Positions 1-11,937 of a stretch of 64,000 bases of DNA are shown piece after piece. Source of the stretch: Mycocentrospora acerina (lineage: Eukaryota; Ascomycota; Dothideomycetes; Pleosporales). The stretch spans positions 253,677 to 317,676 of the forward strand of contig JAKUHH010000146.1 of assembly GCA_022701365.1 (NCBI GenBank), read 5' to 3'. Position 1 is the first letter of the stretch. The number at the start of each line of letters is the position of its first letter. The position numbers and the translations under genes are program-made. The notes beneath the pieces are model-generated. The model was not told the origin of the DNA. It saw only the letters and a program-made list of their open reading frames with translations, and did not search any database.

Positions 1-3000
1 TGGTGGCAGAGGTTGGCGTTTTCTTGTGCACGGTCGCTTGCTCCAGCACGGACTAGTCGCATCTGTGGGGAAGATGAGCCCATACGCGACAGTTCTACAG
101 TCAAACATTAACACACGTCTGATTAGTCCATTCGAATTCGCATGCTCCGAAGCCAGACAAGATGATAACAGTCTTGGCCTCTGACTGAACCTGGTGGCGG
201 TAGCTCGTGATGCCACGAATCCCAACATCGCGTTCATCGTCAGCGAGTGTGAAGAACGTCTATCCGGCCTATCAACGCCCACCACATGAGAATCCTGTAT
301 CTTAGGCCTGTCGTGGAATCGCCTCATCATCATTAGTAATAATGCCTTCTTTAAAGTTGAAATGTAATCTGTGAGTAGACATGGGCTGTAGCAAAATAAT
401 TGCCACAATTGGCGCAGCGGACTCCAATATGCAGGACACGAGAAAAACATTACACTTCAGCTTGAAAAGAGTATAACTTCCAACCCGGACAATGCATGCG
501 ACAAAGAGTTTGGAAGTTGTCAGGCAAATAAATACGAGAGGAGACGGGCCAGACACTACAGGGGATCAATGACATTTTGGAGCATTGGCTCGGGATACAA
601 ATCAACAGTCTCATCTCGTATCATCCTGGCACACGCACACTTCACCCGACAGTGAGCCGGGATGCATACCTGGAGAAACGTAACTAAAAAATCAGGCCCA
701 ACTGCCCCACCCAGAGTAGATCATCAACGCATGGGGAATTTCTACGTGCGGTTTCCCTTAGCGTTCAAGTTTCAATGGCACTTGCCGAGGCTGGCAACTG
801 GAGTGCATCTTTACTGTGCCGCAGCGGTTGCACTTTATCCGGAGAAATTCCGCCGATAATCTTAGAATCCCCTCCAGCCAAAGAAGATAAAGTTCTAGAC
901 TCTGGGACACGTTCCTGAATCCTTGCCTCAGCATGAGGTGGTGCGCTAAAGGAAGCTTGTGTGACGAATAGGTGCCGGCAGATCACGACATGCTGCACAT
1001 TCAAGTGCTTGTTCGAAATCTGGACGAACCACATCTAACAAACAATATTGAAATGATGCCAAGGGCCACCGACCGATGGCACGGTTCTGGTTGTTCACTT
1101 GTGTAGCGGCATTCACATATCCTCGCTACATCATTATGAAAATGACGAGACAGGCTGTTGAATACTCCATGCGATCTAGAAAGACTTGCGTAGTAAATCT
1201 AGAGGTATGAGAACCACAGGAAGCAAATTTCGTTGCCATTTTATGGTGTAACAAGTGTGCGTGCTTGTTATGAAGGTATATTGCTAGGTTCAAGGGTGGA
1301 ATGCAAAATGCAGCAAATCAAAACACCGAAATTACATGAGATTTCAAACTCCACATCACCGGCTCTCGCCGACCGACTTCGTGCCAAAATTTACAAAGAT
1401 CATGCTGGCTGTCAGTTCCCTAAAATACCTCAACTCCATCGGCACTCACCAGTCGCCTCCATATAGGCAATACCCCCTCACACACCATGATAGAAGCGCA
1501 ATCATGTGGCGGTATACTCCTAATATAACTCAGCAATTTATTTTACAATTGGCCATCTATCGAGAATTTGTCAGCAATGGTAATGAACTAGGAGCCCGAT
1601 GTCCCGACCCCTCACTCTCGCCGCCGTCGTCTGTGCCCCATAGTCTATGTTGATCTGATAGGCAGTTAGAACTGGAGGGAGTACCACACCGCTGTGCACC
1701 TGGTGGCCACGGATGGGTAGCAAAACGGCCATCTCGCATTGACACATGATAGGCGATATGCTCTTGTAGCCGCTACCGACCGTCACATAGTATACCAACT
1801 GGTCTGCAAGTGATGGACTCCTATTGAGGGCCATCTGGTTAGTCTAAACTGGGTGAATATGATGAGGAGAAGTGAGTAAGGTACGCCATGGGTTTGGTCA
1901 TGTATTGCGCGTAGGACAACGCTTGGCAAATTATCTCCTCCAAGTTCGCGTGTCCAAAGAGGTCAACAAGAGACAAGCGCATCATTTCATGGATGCTGCA
2001 CACACGCTAGGTCTTAGTCAGTGCTTTTTTTTGCATGGCATGATGATGAATGATGGAAACAATGTAAAGGAATCGACCTAGTAAGAAGTAGTTGATAAAA
2101 AGGAGGGGGTTGAAAGAGTTTCACGGTTGAGTCGTTCATTGGTTTGAGAGCATGCCTGGACAAGTGACTGGTGAAAACTCCGGAAAGATCGGCGACTATA
2201 TACACACCGAGCACGATGTTGTGTTATGCGAGGATGAAAAGCAATCAAGTACAGTCGGTGAGATTTGAAAGGAGTGAAGCATAGTTTAATGGATCAATCG
2301 ATTACTTAATCATAGACAAAGGCCATTGTCCAGGAGGAAGAGGTAGTGAGATTGGGAAGTAAAAGTCCTTTTATAATTTCTTACGTTCGACGGGATACAG
2401 TCTTGGCAATGGAGTCGGGGATGGAGTGTGCGGTGAGCAAACAGAGTTTGTGGACTGTTCAAGAGTGAGAGTGTCGAGGCACAAATTAATTATGGTTATA
2501 TAAAAAAGATACAAGTATTGTTTAGTCTCATACCAGGATAATTGCGAATATGAGAATAAAGACTCGGAGAAGAACTCCTATATATTCCAATCATGTTTGG
2601 GCAGAAAGTGATGTCGAGTAATTGTTTGTGAGCAATTGATGGCGAAATCTTCAACATATAAAAATCAATGATACTAGTCTCATCGAATCATAATGGAAAT
2701 CTGGTGTGGAAGAGTATACCAAGAATTTAAGAGAAACCATCAAACGAATATTGCTGCCCCCTCTGTTAAACGATAGATTGTGAAGCGTGCATTAAATGAA
2801 TTGATTGATTGAACAACTATTGGAGAGGGCGTAAGGCCGATCTATATGTCTTGTGTCCTAGCTAAGGTGGCTGGGACTTAGGGTGTTTTGGCATGATTTT
2901 CAACACCCTCAGCTGCATGCGTATGTAATAAGTTGGAATGTGGCTGTGGTATTGGTGTTTGTGTATTCGTGATGATGTTCTTTCAGGGCCGTGCTGCATT

Positions 3001-3157
3001 CTATGCTAGTCCCCATACAGGCTAGCGGCCGGCGGAAATTCGTTCAAGCGAGCCCACACAGAAATCGACGAACGCAACTTCGTCTTGACGCCCTCGACAA
3101 TCAGCGACGACGCCCCCGAACCCGACTAACCAAAACTCTCCCAGATAATCAGTCGCA
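1..3157. other. Intergenic, no gene recognised
   Basis: Only short open frames without recognisable motifs are present on either strand. The stretch from about 2000 to 2950 is AT-leaning with scattered stops. The last 150 bases before 3158 should contain the promoter and 5' leader of the ribosomal protein gene, including pyrimidine-rich tracts. I see no RNA gene, mobile element or repeat here. Confidence 0.5.
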
Positions 3158-3918
3158 ATGGCATCCAAGCGCGGGTACGTCTCTACAGGACTCGACAATG
3201 GGACACGTTAGGAAGCGGGATTGCCTGGACGCCGGCTAACGAATGTGCAGTCGTGGTTCCTCCGGAAACAAGCTCAGGATGACTCTCGGTCTCCCTGTGT
3301 ACGTACCCTCCTCACCCTCCTCGTCCACATCGATGGCGGCGACGCACAGCACGCGCGCGGCGAAGCTCGGAGACGGACATGCAAACACGCGGACTGCAGG
3401 CTAATGGATGCACAGCGGAGCCGTCATGAACTGCTGCGACAACTCGGGCGCCCGTAACCTCTACATCATCTCCGTCAAGGGCATTGGTGCGCGTCTTAAC
3501 CGCCTGCCCGCTGGTGGCGCCGGTGACATGGTCATGGCCACAGTCAAGAAGGGAAAGCCTGAGCTCAGGAAGAAGGTCATGCCCGCCGTCATTGTCCGCC
3601 AGAGCAAGCCCTGGAGGCGAGGTGACGGTGTCTTCCTGTACTTTGAGGACAACGCTGGTGTGGTGAGTTGAGAATCTTTGGGAGGGGCGCTGCCTGGGAA
3701 CTGGAGGCCCAGTGGGCGAGGTTGAAAATGGAACACAGCAGCTAACAGCGCACAGATCGTCAACCCCAAGGGTGAGATGAAGGGATCTGCCATCACTGGA
3801 CCCGTCGCAAAGGAGGCCGCTGAGCTGTGGCCGGTACGTCTCTCGAGCCGCGCAGCTGCCACGTCACGTGCTAACAAGTCTGCAGCGTATCGCCTCCAAC
3901 TCCGGTGTCGTCATGTGA
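3158..3918 (+). CDS. RPL23: 60S ribosomal protein L23 (uL14)
   Basis: Cytosolic large-subunit protein uL14, an rRNA-binding component near the subunit interface. Five exons fit without frame loss: 3158-3174, 3251-3298, 3416-3662, 3756-3833, 3886-3918, giving 140 residues, the usual eukaryotic length. Diagnostic blocks are MNCCDNSGARNLYI at the start of exon 3, then a stretch with KKGKPELRKKVMP and WRRGDGVFLYFEDNAGV, then NPKGEMKGSAITGPV in exon 4. All introns are GT-AG, and the last has a CTAAC branch point near 3871. The tiny first exon (17 bases) and multiple introns near the 5' end are typical of fungal ribosomal protein genes. Assignment to the family is very secure; exon 1 rests on splice consensus and on the matching N-terminal residues. 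Confidence 0.97.
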
Positions 3919-4230
3919 GGTGTCTCTTTTCCAGCTCTTCTCCAACATTCATGGGTTCACGGAACGGCGAAAATGCATTTACGGGGTGAAGGATACGGAA
4001 GTAGACATTGCACCAGCTAGCAATGGGATGGCCTTCACAATACCAGTCAAATGAACATTACGAAGTCACAACCTTTCGTTCCGCTTGTTCGTGGTGACTG
4101 TCGATTCGCGCAGGATGCATACAGCAGCAGCTTGGTTTAGCAGGCATCCGAGAGTGCGGAGGAACGAAACAGCAAAAATGAAAAAGCTGATTATCGTATG
4201 CTAAATTTCTGCATGACTAGATTTGCCAAT
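3919..4230. other. 3' flanks between convergent genes
   Basis: Space between the ends of RPL23 (plus strand) and the secreted hydrolase-like gene (minus strand). It should hold both 3' untranslated regions. No open frame or repeat of note. Confidence 0.5.
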
Positions 4231-5428
4231 TCAACCCGACTGACACGACGTCCCATCGCACGCCAGCATCTGTAGATCCGGCTCAACAACCACATCAACT
4301 TCCTTGGCCCACCTCATCCTCACCATACTCTGGGCATTTCTCTTTCTCCCGCCCACAAACGTCAACTTTTCATTCCCTACCACGCCTGTTGTGACCTTTC
4401 CAGTGCTAGGCGCCCCCAGCCCCGTCACCACCCCGTTTCCTCCCTGCACAACATTTGAGTAACTCGTCAACATAGTCTGCACTCCCGTGACAAAGTCCTT
4501 TCCATCAAACTCGCAATGACCCCCCGCAGGCGAATTATCCACCGTCTGCATGGCATTGATCTGATCTGGCGTCATGCCCGCATTGACAGCTAGCTGCTCG
4601 TACGCCGACACAGCCTGCGGGATGGAGCCCTGCAGCAGCTGCAACTCTGACTGCGTGGACTGGTAGTGGATCCTCGTCTGCGGCATCACCTGCGCGGCAT
4701 TCTGCACGGCACTCTGGGGCGGCATACCCCCGCAGTTCAACTCGACAGCGCTGTTTGCGTAGTTTTGCATCTGCGCGGGGATGAAGAAGCCGCTCATGAG
4801 CAGACTCCCGCCGCTAACTCCCGTAAAGACCATGGCGCTCATGTTGACAGCGACGCGCTTGGGCATCTCAACCTGGATGAAGTCGTTGACGGCTTGGGCG
4901 TGGGCGACTCCGTCTGTGCGCTGGAGGCCGCTGCCGCCGCCCCAGAAGAGCTTGTCATTTGGGGCGAGGAGGGCGACGCCCATGGTGTTTGCCTGCACGG
5001 CTTGGTTGGGCAGATCGAAGAAGGATTGTCCGCCGTCGCCGTGGAGAAGCACGTTTGCACCCATAGTGCCGTTGGAAGAAGTTGCTGCGGCGCCGGGGAC
5101 GCCAGACGCGGGGAGGAATTGATCCTATAAGAAGGGGAATAGTCAGTAAGCGTTTTCTTTTGTTTTTCCAACCAGTACCTTGCTGTGTGGAGTGAGTTGG
5201 ACGTACAGCTGGTGCTGCGATTTTAAATCGAATCGGTAGTCCGTTGACCATGACCATGTCGTCTAGAATCATCGAGCCATCCGTCGCAGTGCTGATTCCC
5301 ATGGGCACTTTTGCGGCTTGCTGCGCGGCGGTCTGCGCGCGTCCAGTACCCTTTTTCTGTGGGACAGGGAGCGGGAAGGGAGACGCGTTTGTTAGGGCAA
5401 GCAAGGAGAGGGTGATGAGGGCATTCAT
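4231..5428 (-). CDS. Secreted serine-hydrolase-like protein (fungal extracellular family)
   Basis: Two exons on the minus strand, 5428-5207 and 5124-4231, joined over an 82-base GT-AG intron, give 371 residues. The N-terminus (MNALITLSLLALTNAS) is a clear secretion signal. In the mature part a G-V-S-G-G-S motif, in exon 2 roughly 150 residues from the start, looks like the nucleophile elbow of an alpha/beta hydrolase, and an LLHGDGG stretch upstream resembles an oxyanion-hole loop. Related fungal proteins are often carried in databases under uninformative or misleading names, so I give only the general class. Substrate is unknown. The few cysteines, mostly C-terminal, fit an extracellular protein. 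Start choice is supported by the signal peptide. Family confidence is moderate, secretion confidence high. Confidence 0.8.
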
Positions 5429-6500
5429 CTTTGAAGGTATCTGAGGTGAAGCGGTGGGGGTGGAGGGGGTTGTGGGTTTAGTGGAAGAATAAGTGAGGGA
5501 TTAGGATTATATTTCACTTGGAGACGGACCGGCCGATGTGTATGAGTATGGTTAGGAAAGGAAGAGGATGATGGGAGCCGTGACCAGAGAGAGAGAGAGA
5601 TTGTGGGGATGGGATGAGGGTAGAGCATATATGTCATGCCTTACCTTGCAGTATAGTCATCTCGCTATCCACCACCATCGTAACCCATACATATCGCGGT
5701 GCAGGACACGCCATCGCTAAACATGTTCACGTAGCCAAGTCTCGATCCTCTGTAGAATATTCCGTGGTTCTATCCGTGGCGATGTGTCATGCTACCTAGC
5801 TGGTACACGGCGAGTTTGGAATTGTGTTTCGTATCGGGGTTTCAGGTCGTGTGCCTTGGGGGGAATACCCATTCCTGAGAGGATTAAACGATTAGAAACC
5901 CACCAAGTGGCTTAGAGAACTTTTTGCGGTATGTATCCCATCGAAGGAGCGCGGGGATGTTGCATTGTGATGTAGTGGTTGTGGGTGGGGAGTAGGACGT
6001 CGTATCGCTGAGCGGTTAGGCCGCGAAACCAAGTCCAAAATTAGATGCCAAATATGGAATCTAATAATCTTGCGTCCAACGCGAATGTTATAAGTCTATA
6101 AAAACAATCTTAAGCTATGATTAAACATTACTGGCGAGCATTTCTGCTTTGATATAAATGAAAATTTGAGCATGAGTTTTTTGTTTTCTAGAATTAAACT
6201 TTCAGAACTAATCATTGGTACACAACTCTCTATTATTGAACAACTGCAGGCAAAAATTAATCTATTCATCGATATTGTAGCTTCTTTTCGTCTCAACAAA
6301 TAGTCTTTACGCAGTATCAATTCCAATCTGTTGATAGGGTTTTAATTTTTTGAACAGTAGAGAACTTTTTTAATTTCCGAACGGAACGTGGAAAAATCTA
6401 ATTTTTAAAAATATTCCGTTTGTGAATTGTAGTGCGTTTTGTCATACATGAATCGTGATGAATTGAATTTCGTTCCACAGTGCTTTACCCTTCTTTCTCT
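5429..6500. other. Intergenic between two minus-strand genes
   Basis: Upstream region of the secreted protein and downstream region of the phosphoesterase gene. A short GA-repeat lies near 5586-5600. From about 6040 to 6460 the sequence is AT-rich and full of stops. No gene recognised. A tRNA-like D-arm look-alike near 6003-6036 lacks the rest of a tRNA. Confidence 0.5.
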
Positions 6501-8324
6501 CTATTTTACACCATACCCAACACCCCCCTTCCTCGCTCCCCATGTGATCCTCCTCACGCTATCCTTGCCCACCCTCTCATAAAGCCACACTATCGCGCCA
6601 ATGCCCACCAATAATACCACCACAACATCAGCAATATGAACCCCCCACCACCAATGCTGCACGCCCACCCCACACGTCTCAAACTCCATCACCCATTCTC
6701 CCTTCTCCTTGTCGAACCACGCGCTCAAAAACCCCGCATAACCGCTAAACTCGCCCATCATGCTGCGCAGGGTGATTTCGCGGAGATGTGGAGAGTCTGG
6801 CGTAGGGAGGGATGTGGAGTGGCGACGAGCCTTCCAAGCAGGCGGCGGAGGCGGAGGTGGTGGTGGGGCGTCAGTGAGTAAGGACGTTCTTGCTCTGAAA
6901 TTTATGTGAAAAGGGTCAAAATCAGGGTTAGGGTTGGAGTCGGAGTTTTCGACTATGGCGGGCTCGACTACCTCTCCCGCTCCTAGGAAATGCGTCACAT
7001 CACATCCTTCGTGGTCGTGTCCTCCGATAATGAGGCCCCTGCGCCCACTTCCTCCATTGTCGTTTTCGCGCAGGCCAAAGACGCCTTCAAGTAGCATCTT
7101 ACTCGCGTGATCACTCAGCATGTTCTGCTCCCTGACACCGCCACCCTCGTCTTCATCGAAGAAGTCGAAGAACGGAGCGTCAACACATATACCAGCCTCT
7201 TTGTGCAGAGGAATGTGTGTGAGAACGATTGTCGAGACGGATTTGTCTGTGACGGGACGTGAGGTGCTTATGACATGATTGAGAAAGTCGTAGGTCTCGG
7301 CCTGGAGGGTTGGGGACAGGGCAGGCGTGTCGAGGTTCATGGAGTTGAGGATTACGAGACGGAGGGCGGGGGTTGCGGTCAATTCTGTAGAGGTAGAGTT
7401 GTCCGCGGTGATGGTGCTGGTTTTCTCAGGCAGGGTGAACCATATATCCCAGTTCACGCTGCCAAATGCCCGCTCGAAGCGCTGGATGCGTGAATCGTCC
7501 AGGTCGCCTGCATATCCGACGTCATGGTTGCCAGCAATGTTTATGACTTTCTTCGACCAGGATTCATCTGCACCGAGGTCTTGGGTTGTGCCACCCCAGG
7601 TAGTCTTCTTATCTTCCTTGTCCAAATCTCCCTCCTCTTCCTTGTCCTTGTCCCCCTCTTCCACCCCAAAAATCCCGTCGTCGATCTTCTCCAACCCCCT
7701 CATGACGACATCCCAATACCTCTCGCCCCTCTTCTCAAATTCTCCATCCGAAATCCATTGACTACCCAACAAGTCGCCCAGCACAGCAACATGAGACGGT
7801 TCCACCCACCACCTCAAACACCTCACGATATGTGCGAGATACAGATCATTCCCCCAGAGATCCACAGCCTTTCTCTTTCCCTCCAGCCATGTCCTCACGT
7901 CCAAACCAATGTCCCGCACAGTGTTCTTGGCCAGCCGCGGCGAAATGTCCCACACGTCGTAATGGCGGGAGAAGTGTGCGATGGAGGGGAAGATGGGCGC
8001 GTCGGGGTCTGGCAGCGACGAGTCACCTTCGAGTTGTGGATCACCGAGGGCGAGGAGGCGGAAGGGTGCGAGGGTTTTGGCGTTGGCGTTGGCGTCGCTG
8101 CTACTAGATGCTGCTGGCGGCCGAGGGAAGGCGCAACCGTGGAGGAGGGGGTAGGTGTAGAGCCATGCTGTGCCCAGGAGAGCTAGGGGCGCGAGGATGA
8201 GGGACACGCAGAACAAGAGGCGCGAGAGGGGCATCGATGCATTCTTGAAGACAGGTTGGCCAGGGAGCGGAAGGAATGTGCTGTTTACACAGCCAGGGGA
8301 CAAGGTGTGTTTTGGAACATGCAA
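6501..8324 (-). CDS. TED1: Ted1/Cdc1-type calcineurin-like metallophosphoesterase
   Basis: Single-exon minus-strand gene of up to 607 residues. It has the dinuclear-metal phosphoesterase signatures of the Cdc1/Ted1 group in order: ALGDPQ (about residue 92), GDLLGSQW, NIAGNHDVGY, a VLTHIPLH block and IIGGHDHEGCD. GDPQ in place of the usual DxH is normal for this group. A hydrophobic segment follows the second methionine and another lies near the C-terminus, so the protein is probably anchored in the ER membrane, where Ted1 remodels GPI-anchor ethanolamine phosphate. An acidic, low-complexity insert (KDKEEEGDLDKEDKK) and a proline run are lineage-specific decoration. The true start may be the internal methionine at 8234, directly before the first membrane segment. 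The split between Ted1 and Cdc1 orthology was not resolved. Confidence 0.88.
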   Translation of the reverse strand: MHVPKHTLSPGCVNSTFLPLPGQPVFKNASMPLSRLLFCVSLILAPLALLGTAWLYTYPLLHGCAFPRPPAASSSSDANANAKTLAPFRLLALGDPQLEGDSSLPDPDAPIFPSIAHFSRHYDVWDISPRLAKNTVRDIGLDVRTWLEGKRKAVDLWGNDLYLAHIVRCLRWWVEPSHVAVLGDLLGSQWISDGEFEKRGERYWDVVMRGLEKIDDGIFGVEEGDKDKEEEGDLDKEDKKTTWGGTTQDLGADESWSKKVINIAGNHDVGYAGDLDDSRIQRFERAFGSVNWDIWFTLPEKTSTITADNSTSTELTATPALRLVILNSMNLDTPALSPTLQAETYDFLNHVISTSRPVTDKSVSTIVLTHIPLHKEAGICVDAPFFDFFDEDEGGGVREQNMLSDHASKMLLEGVFGLRENDNGGSGRRGLIIGGHDHEGCDVTHFLGAGEVVEPAIVENSDSNPNPDFDPFHINFRARTSLLTDAPPPPPPPPPAWKARRHSTSLPTPDSPHLREITLRSMMGEFSGYAGFLSAWFDKEKGEWVMEFETCGVGVQHWWWGVHIADVVVVLLVGIGAIVWLYERVGKDSVRRITWGARKGGVGYGVK

Positions 8325-8651
8325 GCGGGACCGCGGAGATTACATGGGCGACGAATCAGACGGGGGCATTTGCGGAGGACAGCACGGTCCATGCCTCTCT
8401 TGCTTGCCCAATCGCACGGCTGCTTCCTCCTCCCACACAAGCCCAGCCAGTGTGAAGGGAATGATGATAATGATGATAATGATAATGATAATGATAATGA
8501 TGATGAGGGTGCTTTTCCCTCGAGCATGCACAGACGTGATTGCAGAAAAGACTTGCTTCAACTCAATTACACACACTTGCTATCGTTTACCGTCTCAATC
8601 CTGATCCACGTCATCGTTGATGCACCAACTCTACCCTTCCTCAGTGGCCCG
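8325..8651. repeat. Gap with GATAAT-type microsatellite
   Basis: Region between the start of the phosphoesterase gene and the end of the epsin gene. It holds an imperfect run of ATAATG/ATGATG units around 8461-8506. No gene seen; it is probably the phosphoesterase promoter plus the epsin 3' untranslated region. Confidence 0.6.
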
Positions 8652-10407
8652 CTAACCAAGCAAGTCGCCCAGAGCACCGCCAGGCTTAGCACCCGACTGT
8701 GGTGTTTGCTGTACAGGCGTGCTCGAGCTGGACGCGCCCCAGAGACCTTGGCTCGTCTTCTGCTTGGCCAGGTCACCCATCGTCACCTTCTGCGTCGGCG
8801 TCTGCGGCTTCTTCGGCGCCACACCCCCGAGCAGCGACGCGAAGGCGTCTCCACCTGCCTTCTTGGGTGCTGCACCCCCGATTTTAGCCCCAGGGGACGC
8901 GAGGGAAGGCGTGGAGCCGGCCGACTGAGGTGCCGTTTGGGCGACAGATGTGAAGTAGTTTGGCCCAGAGGCTTGGTATCCTGCCGGCTTGGGTGGCTGG
9001 GAGAATGAAGAGGCAGCTGCTGGCGCAGACACGGGTGGAGGCGCAAACTGGTTCGTCTTTGCGACTGGCGTGACCGTGTTGAACAGATCGTTGAAGTTGT
9101 TGTTGTTGGTAGCAGATTGCGGCTGTGGTGCGGCAAACTGAGTCGAGGAATTGATAGTCGACGTCGATGCCGGGGGTGCCATGCTGAATGCAGGCCTCGA
9201 TATTGGCGCGGCGGGAGCTGCCGGAGCCGCAGACTGGAAGTCGTCAAAGTCGTCATCGTCTCCAAAGTCGTTTGCAGCAGCAGTGGCGGGCTGCTTTCCT
9301 GCAGAGGTTGACGCCGGCGCGGGCTCATCGTCCCAGGCCAGCAGATCAGGCACAGGCTCGGGCGCCTTTGGCTTGGGTGCCTCTTTCTTGATTTCCTTCT
9401 TGACTGCGCTCGTCGTGCTCTCTTTTCGTCGCTGGGGGCTGGCGTGTGTGGTTGTTCCCTCGTCGTATTCGTCGTACTCGTCGAAACGATCGCGCCGTTG
9501 CTGCGTGTCGGCGAAACCAGACTCGTTCCCTCCAAAGCCTCCACCATCCCCAAAGACACCCCCGCTGTAGCCCCCGTAGTCGGCCTGCTCGCTACCGAAC
9601 CCGCCATATCTGCTGCCGCTTCCACTGCTGCCAGAGAAGCCCCCGCCTAAGCTTGCTCCGCCCTCGACACCGCCAAACTTGTTGCGGTTTGCGCGTGCCT
9701 TCTTGCGTTCGGTGCGAATGCGGTCGACGTCCCCGAGGAGTTCGGCGAGCTCCTTGGCCCGGTTGCGCACGTTGATGCCCTGGTCCTTGCCGTTCTGGTC
9801 GATGAAATGAAATTGGCGGAGCATCTTGAGGAGCGAAACGTGGGAGCGCGCATCGTCGATGACCCGTTCCGAACCGTTTTTGATGAGAAACTCGAGGAGT
9901 TGGAGGGCCTGCGCTGTCAACACGTGCGGTTGTGGGGGGCGGGGTGGGCTACCTTATAGATCTGCCTCCATTCCTCTGACGACTTTTCTGTAAAGCGCTT
10001 ATAGATCATGGGCATGATTTCGTTGAGCAATTGGCTGCAGAGTGTGAGCAGCGCGCTGGTGGAGCTGGGTGTGTATGTGACAGAGAAAGAGAGAAAGAGA
10101 GAGCGTACTAATTGAATGTTGCATTGGCAATCTCCTGCATCAGCGACGAGGATGCCCCTTGGGTCGGTCAGTCACGGATGGCGGGCGTGGTGCAGAGGGG
10201 CGCACTCACCCCACGGCTCGTTGTTGGTGGCCTCGCGCACCTTGGACTCCATCTCGGTGAAGTTCATGACGGCTGCAGGGCTCATTAGTACTGGCCAGCT
10301 GGCGCTCCCCCTGCTGCATGCGCACCATTCTGGGCTTTGCGGAACCCGGCCTTGAGGTCGTAGAGCGTGAGATTGCTCACTTGGTCCTTGAGGCTGTTGA
10401 AATCCAT
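8652..10407 (-). CDS. ENT3: Epsin-type ENTH-domain clathrin adaptor (Ent3-like)
   Basis: Five minus-strand exons, 10407-10326, 10272-10210, 10157-10109, 10034-9953 and 9908-8652, keep one frame and give 510 residues. The first about 150 residues form an ENTH domain, with KVREATNNEPWG, a run containing YKRFTEKSSEEWRQIYK, and FLIKNGSERVIDDAR. After it come a glycine-rich linker, basic and acidic low complexity, and a D-D-F-D-D-F-Q motif of the kind bound by gamma-adaptin/GGA ear domains. That motif points to the Golgi/endosome-type Ent3/epsinR branch rather than endocytic Ent1/2, since I see no ubiquitin-interacting motifs. The protein would bind phosphoinositides and cargo in TGN-endosome traffic. 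The last intron is only 44 bp. Confidence 0.92.
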
Positions 10408-11937
10408 GGTGTGGGCGTGGGTGTGGGTGTGGTGTCGAGTCGCTGTCGAGTGGCTGGCGAGGGTCGCGCGTTGGCGGATGTGGTCCCCTAGGCGCCGTCG
10501 TGAAGCAGATCAGCCTCGCTGGAGCACGCTTGGCGGCGAGTCGTCAGTCAGCGCAAGGGATGGCGATGCACGACTTGGGCCTGCAAGGTACCACAATAAT
10601 GTGCAAAGTTTCCCAAGGCGAGTCTGCGTGGTTTGGCCTGTCAGCACGTGACTGCATACGCTGATGTATGCACTGGCCTGCATGTACCGTGATGTACCGT
10701 GACTGTATATACCCATACACACGTGCACACCCACTTATTCAAACACTCACTGATACACTCACACACTGATACACTCACCTACTTGTTTATTTTTTTATTT
10801 TCTTCCCTAGTTACTCGCTCTCTCACTCTCTCGCTCTCTTTGTCACTCTCTTTGTCATTCTCTTTATCACTCTTTCCCTACTCACTTACATCCTCACTTA
10901 CACACTCACTTACATCCTATCCTCACTTACACACTTGCACACCTTTTTGCCCAATCACTCACCTGTGTACTTACTTGCTTACTTGTTTGCACACTTGCTC
11001 ACCCATCAACTCACTCACTCGCTCATTCCCTCATCCTCCTAGCTATTCACTCGCTCACTCTTCACCATCCAGCTATTCACTCGATCACTCACTCACTCTT
11101 CACCATGGCCGGCGTGATCGAGTCTTGCTGTAGAGTCCACTAAACAGAGCACTCGTCTCTCGTCTTTTCTAGTGCTAACGCACCCTCTGCATCCTGCGTA
11201 AATGTCCTCGAGTCTGCCACCACTATCAAATCAACAATACTAATACTACTACCACCATCACTATCAATAATATTACCACCATCATCAACATCTTCATCAA
11301 CATCTTCATCAACATCTTCATCAACATCTTCATCAACATCTTCATCAACATCTTCATCAACATCTTCATCATCACCATCACCACCACCACCACCACCATC
11401 ACCACTACCACCAATATCATCACCACTACAAGAACTGCTACAGCCTGTCCAAGACCTGTCCTTCTCCCCCAAGCAACATGGACTGTCCATGTTGGAGGCC
11501 ATGGACGCGCGCCCAATCGGGAACGCGCCAGTCCGTGCTCAAGCTTCCATCATCATCGGTCTCCAAAAGTTTTCGATGGCCCGTCTGTCCCACTGTCCCA
11601 TCACCTCCATCGCCCTCTGCAGTCGTTGCTGTCAGCCTGTTCTTGCCATTGTACCATAGTCCTCCCCCTTGTATATTGTCTTGCACAGCCACTCTATTTC
11701 CCCCGCCACCCCTCCCTTGCCGCCACTGCACCACTTGCATTTGGCCCACCATTGTACAACAACCTGCACCGCCAGCCCACGTCTCCCACGCACAGGTAAG
11801 AGGCCACAGGCGCATCTGCCCCACGCCAGAAGCCCCGCGCTGCACACAGTAGCCGTGCAGCGCCGCTTCGATTCACCGCCAAGACCACTAGCTGATCCCT
11901 GCGCCCGCCTCACAGCCCTCACCACCCCGCGCTCGCC
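10408..11937. repeat. Low-complexity intergenic region
   Basis: No gene recognised. About 10720-11110 is a CT-rich run of degenerate ACTCACT/CTCACTTAC units. A 12-bp minisatellite with unit CATCTTCATCAA, about seven nearly perfect copies, spans about 11283-11370 and is bordered by CAC/ATC trinucleotide runs to about 11430. Open frames through it encode only simple repeats and are not believed. The rightmost few hundred bases, pyrimidine-rich, are the cyclophilin promoter and leader. Confidence 0.75.

Noticed and set aside
6003..6036. tRNA-like stretch (GAGCGGTTAGGC D-arm look)
   Set aside because: No anticodon stem or TpsiC arm with GGTTCRA follows; chance resemblance or a very old fragment.
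10699..11133. Ser/Thr/Leu-rich open frame of about 144 codons
   Set aside because: It lies wholly in a CT-rich simple repeat; composition is repeat-driven and there is no motif.
11283..11370. Regularly spaced repeats resembling a CRISPR array
   Set aside because: Tandem 12-bp units without spacers in eukaryotic DNA; a minisatellite.
11140..11516. Acidic DEDV-repeat and MLMK-repeat open frames on the minus strand
   Set aside because: Both are translations of the 12-bp minisatellite in different frames.
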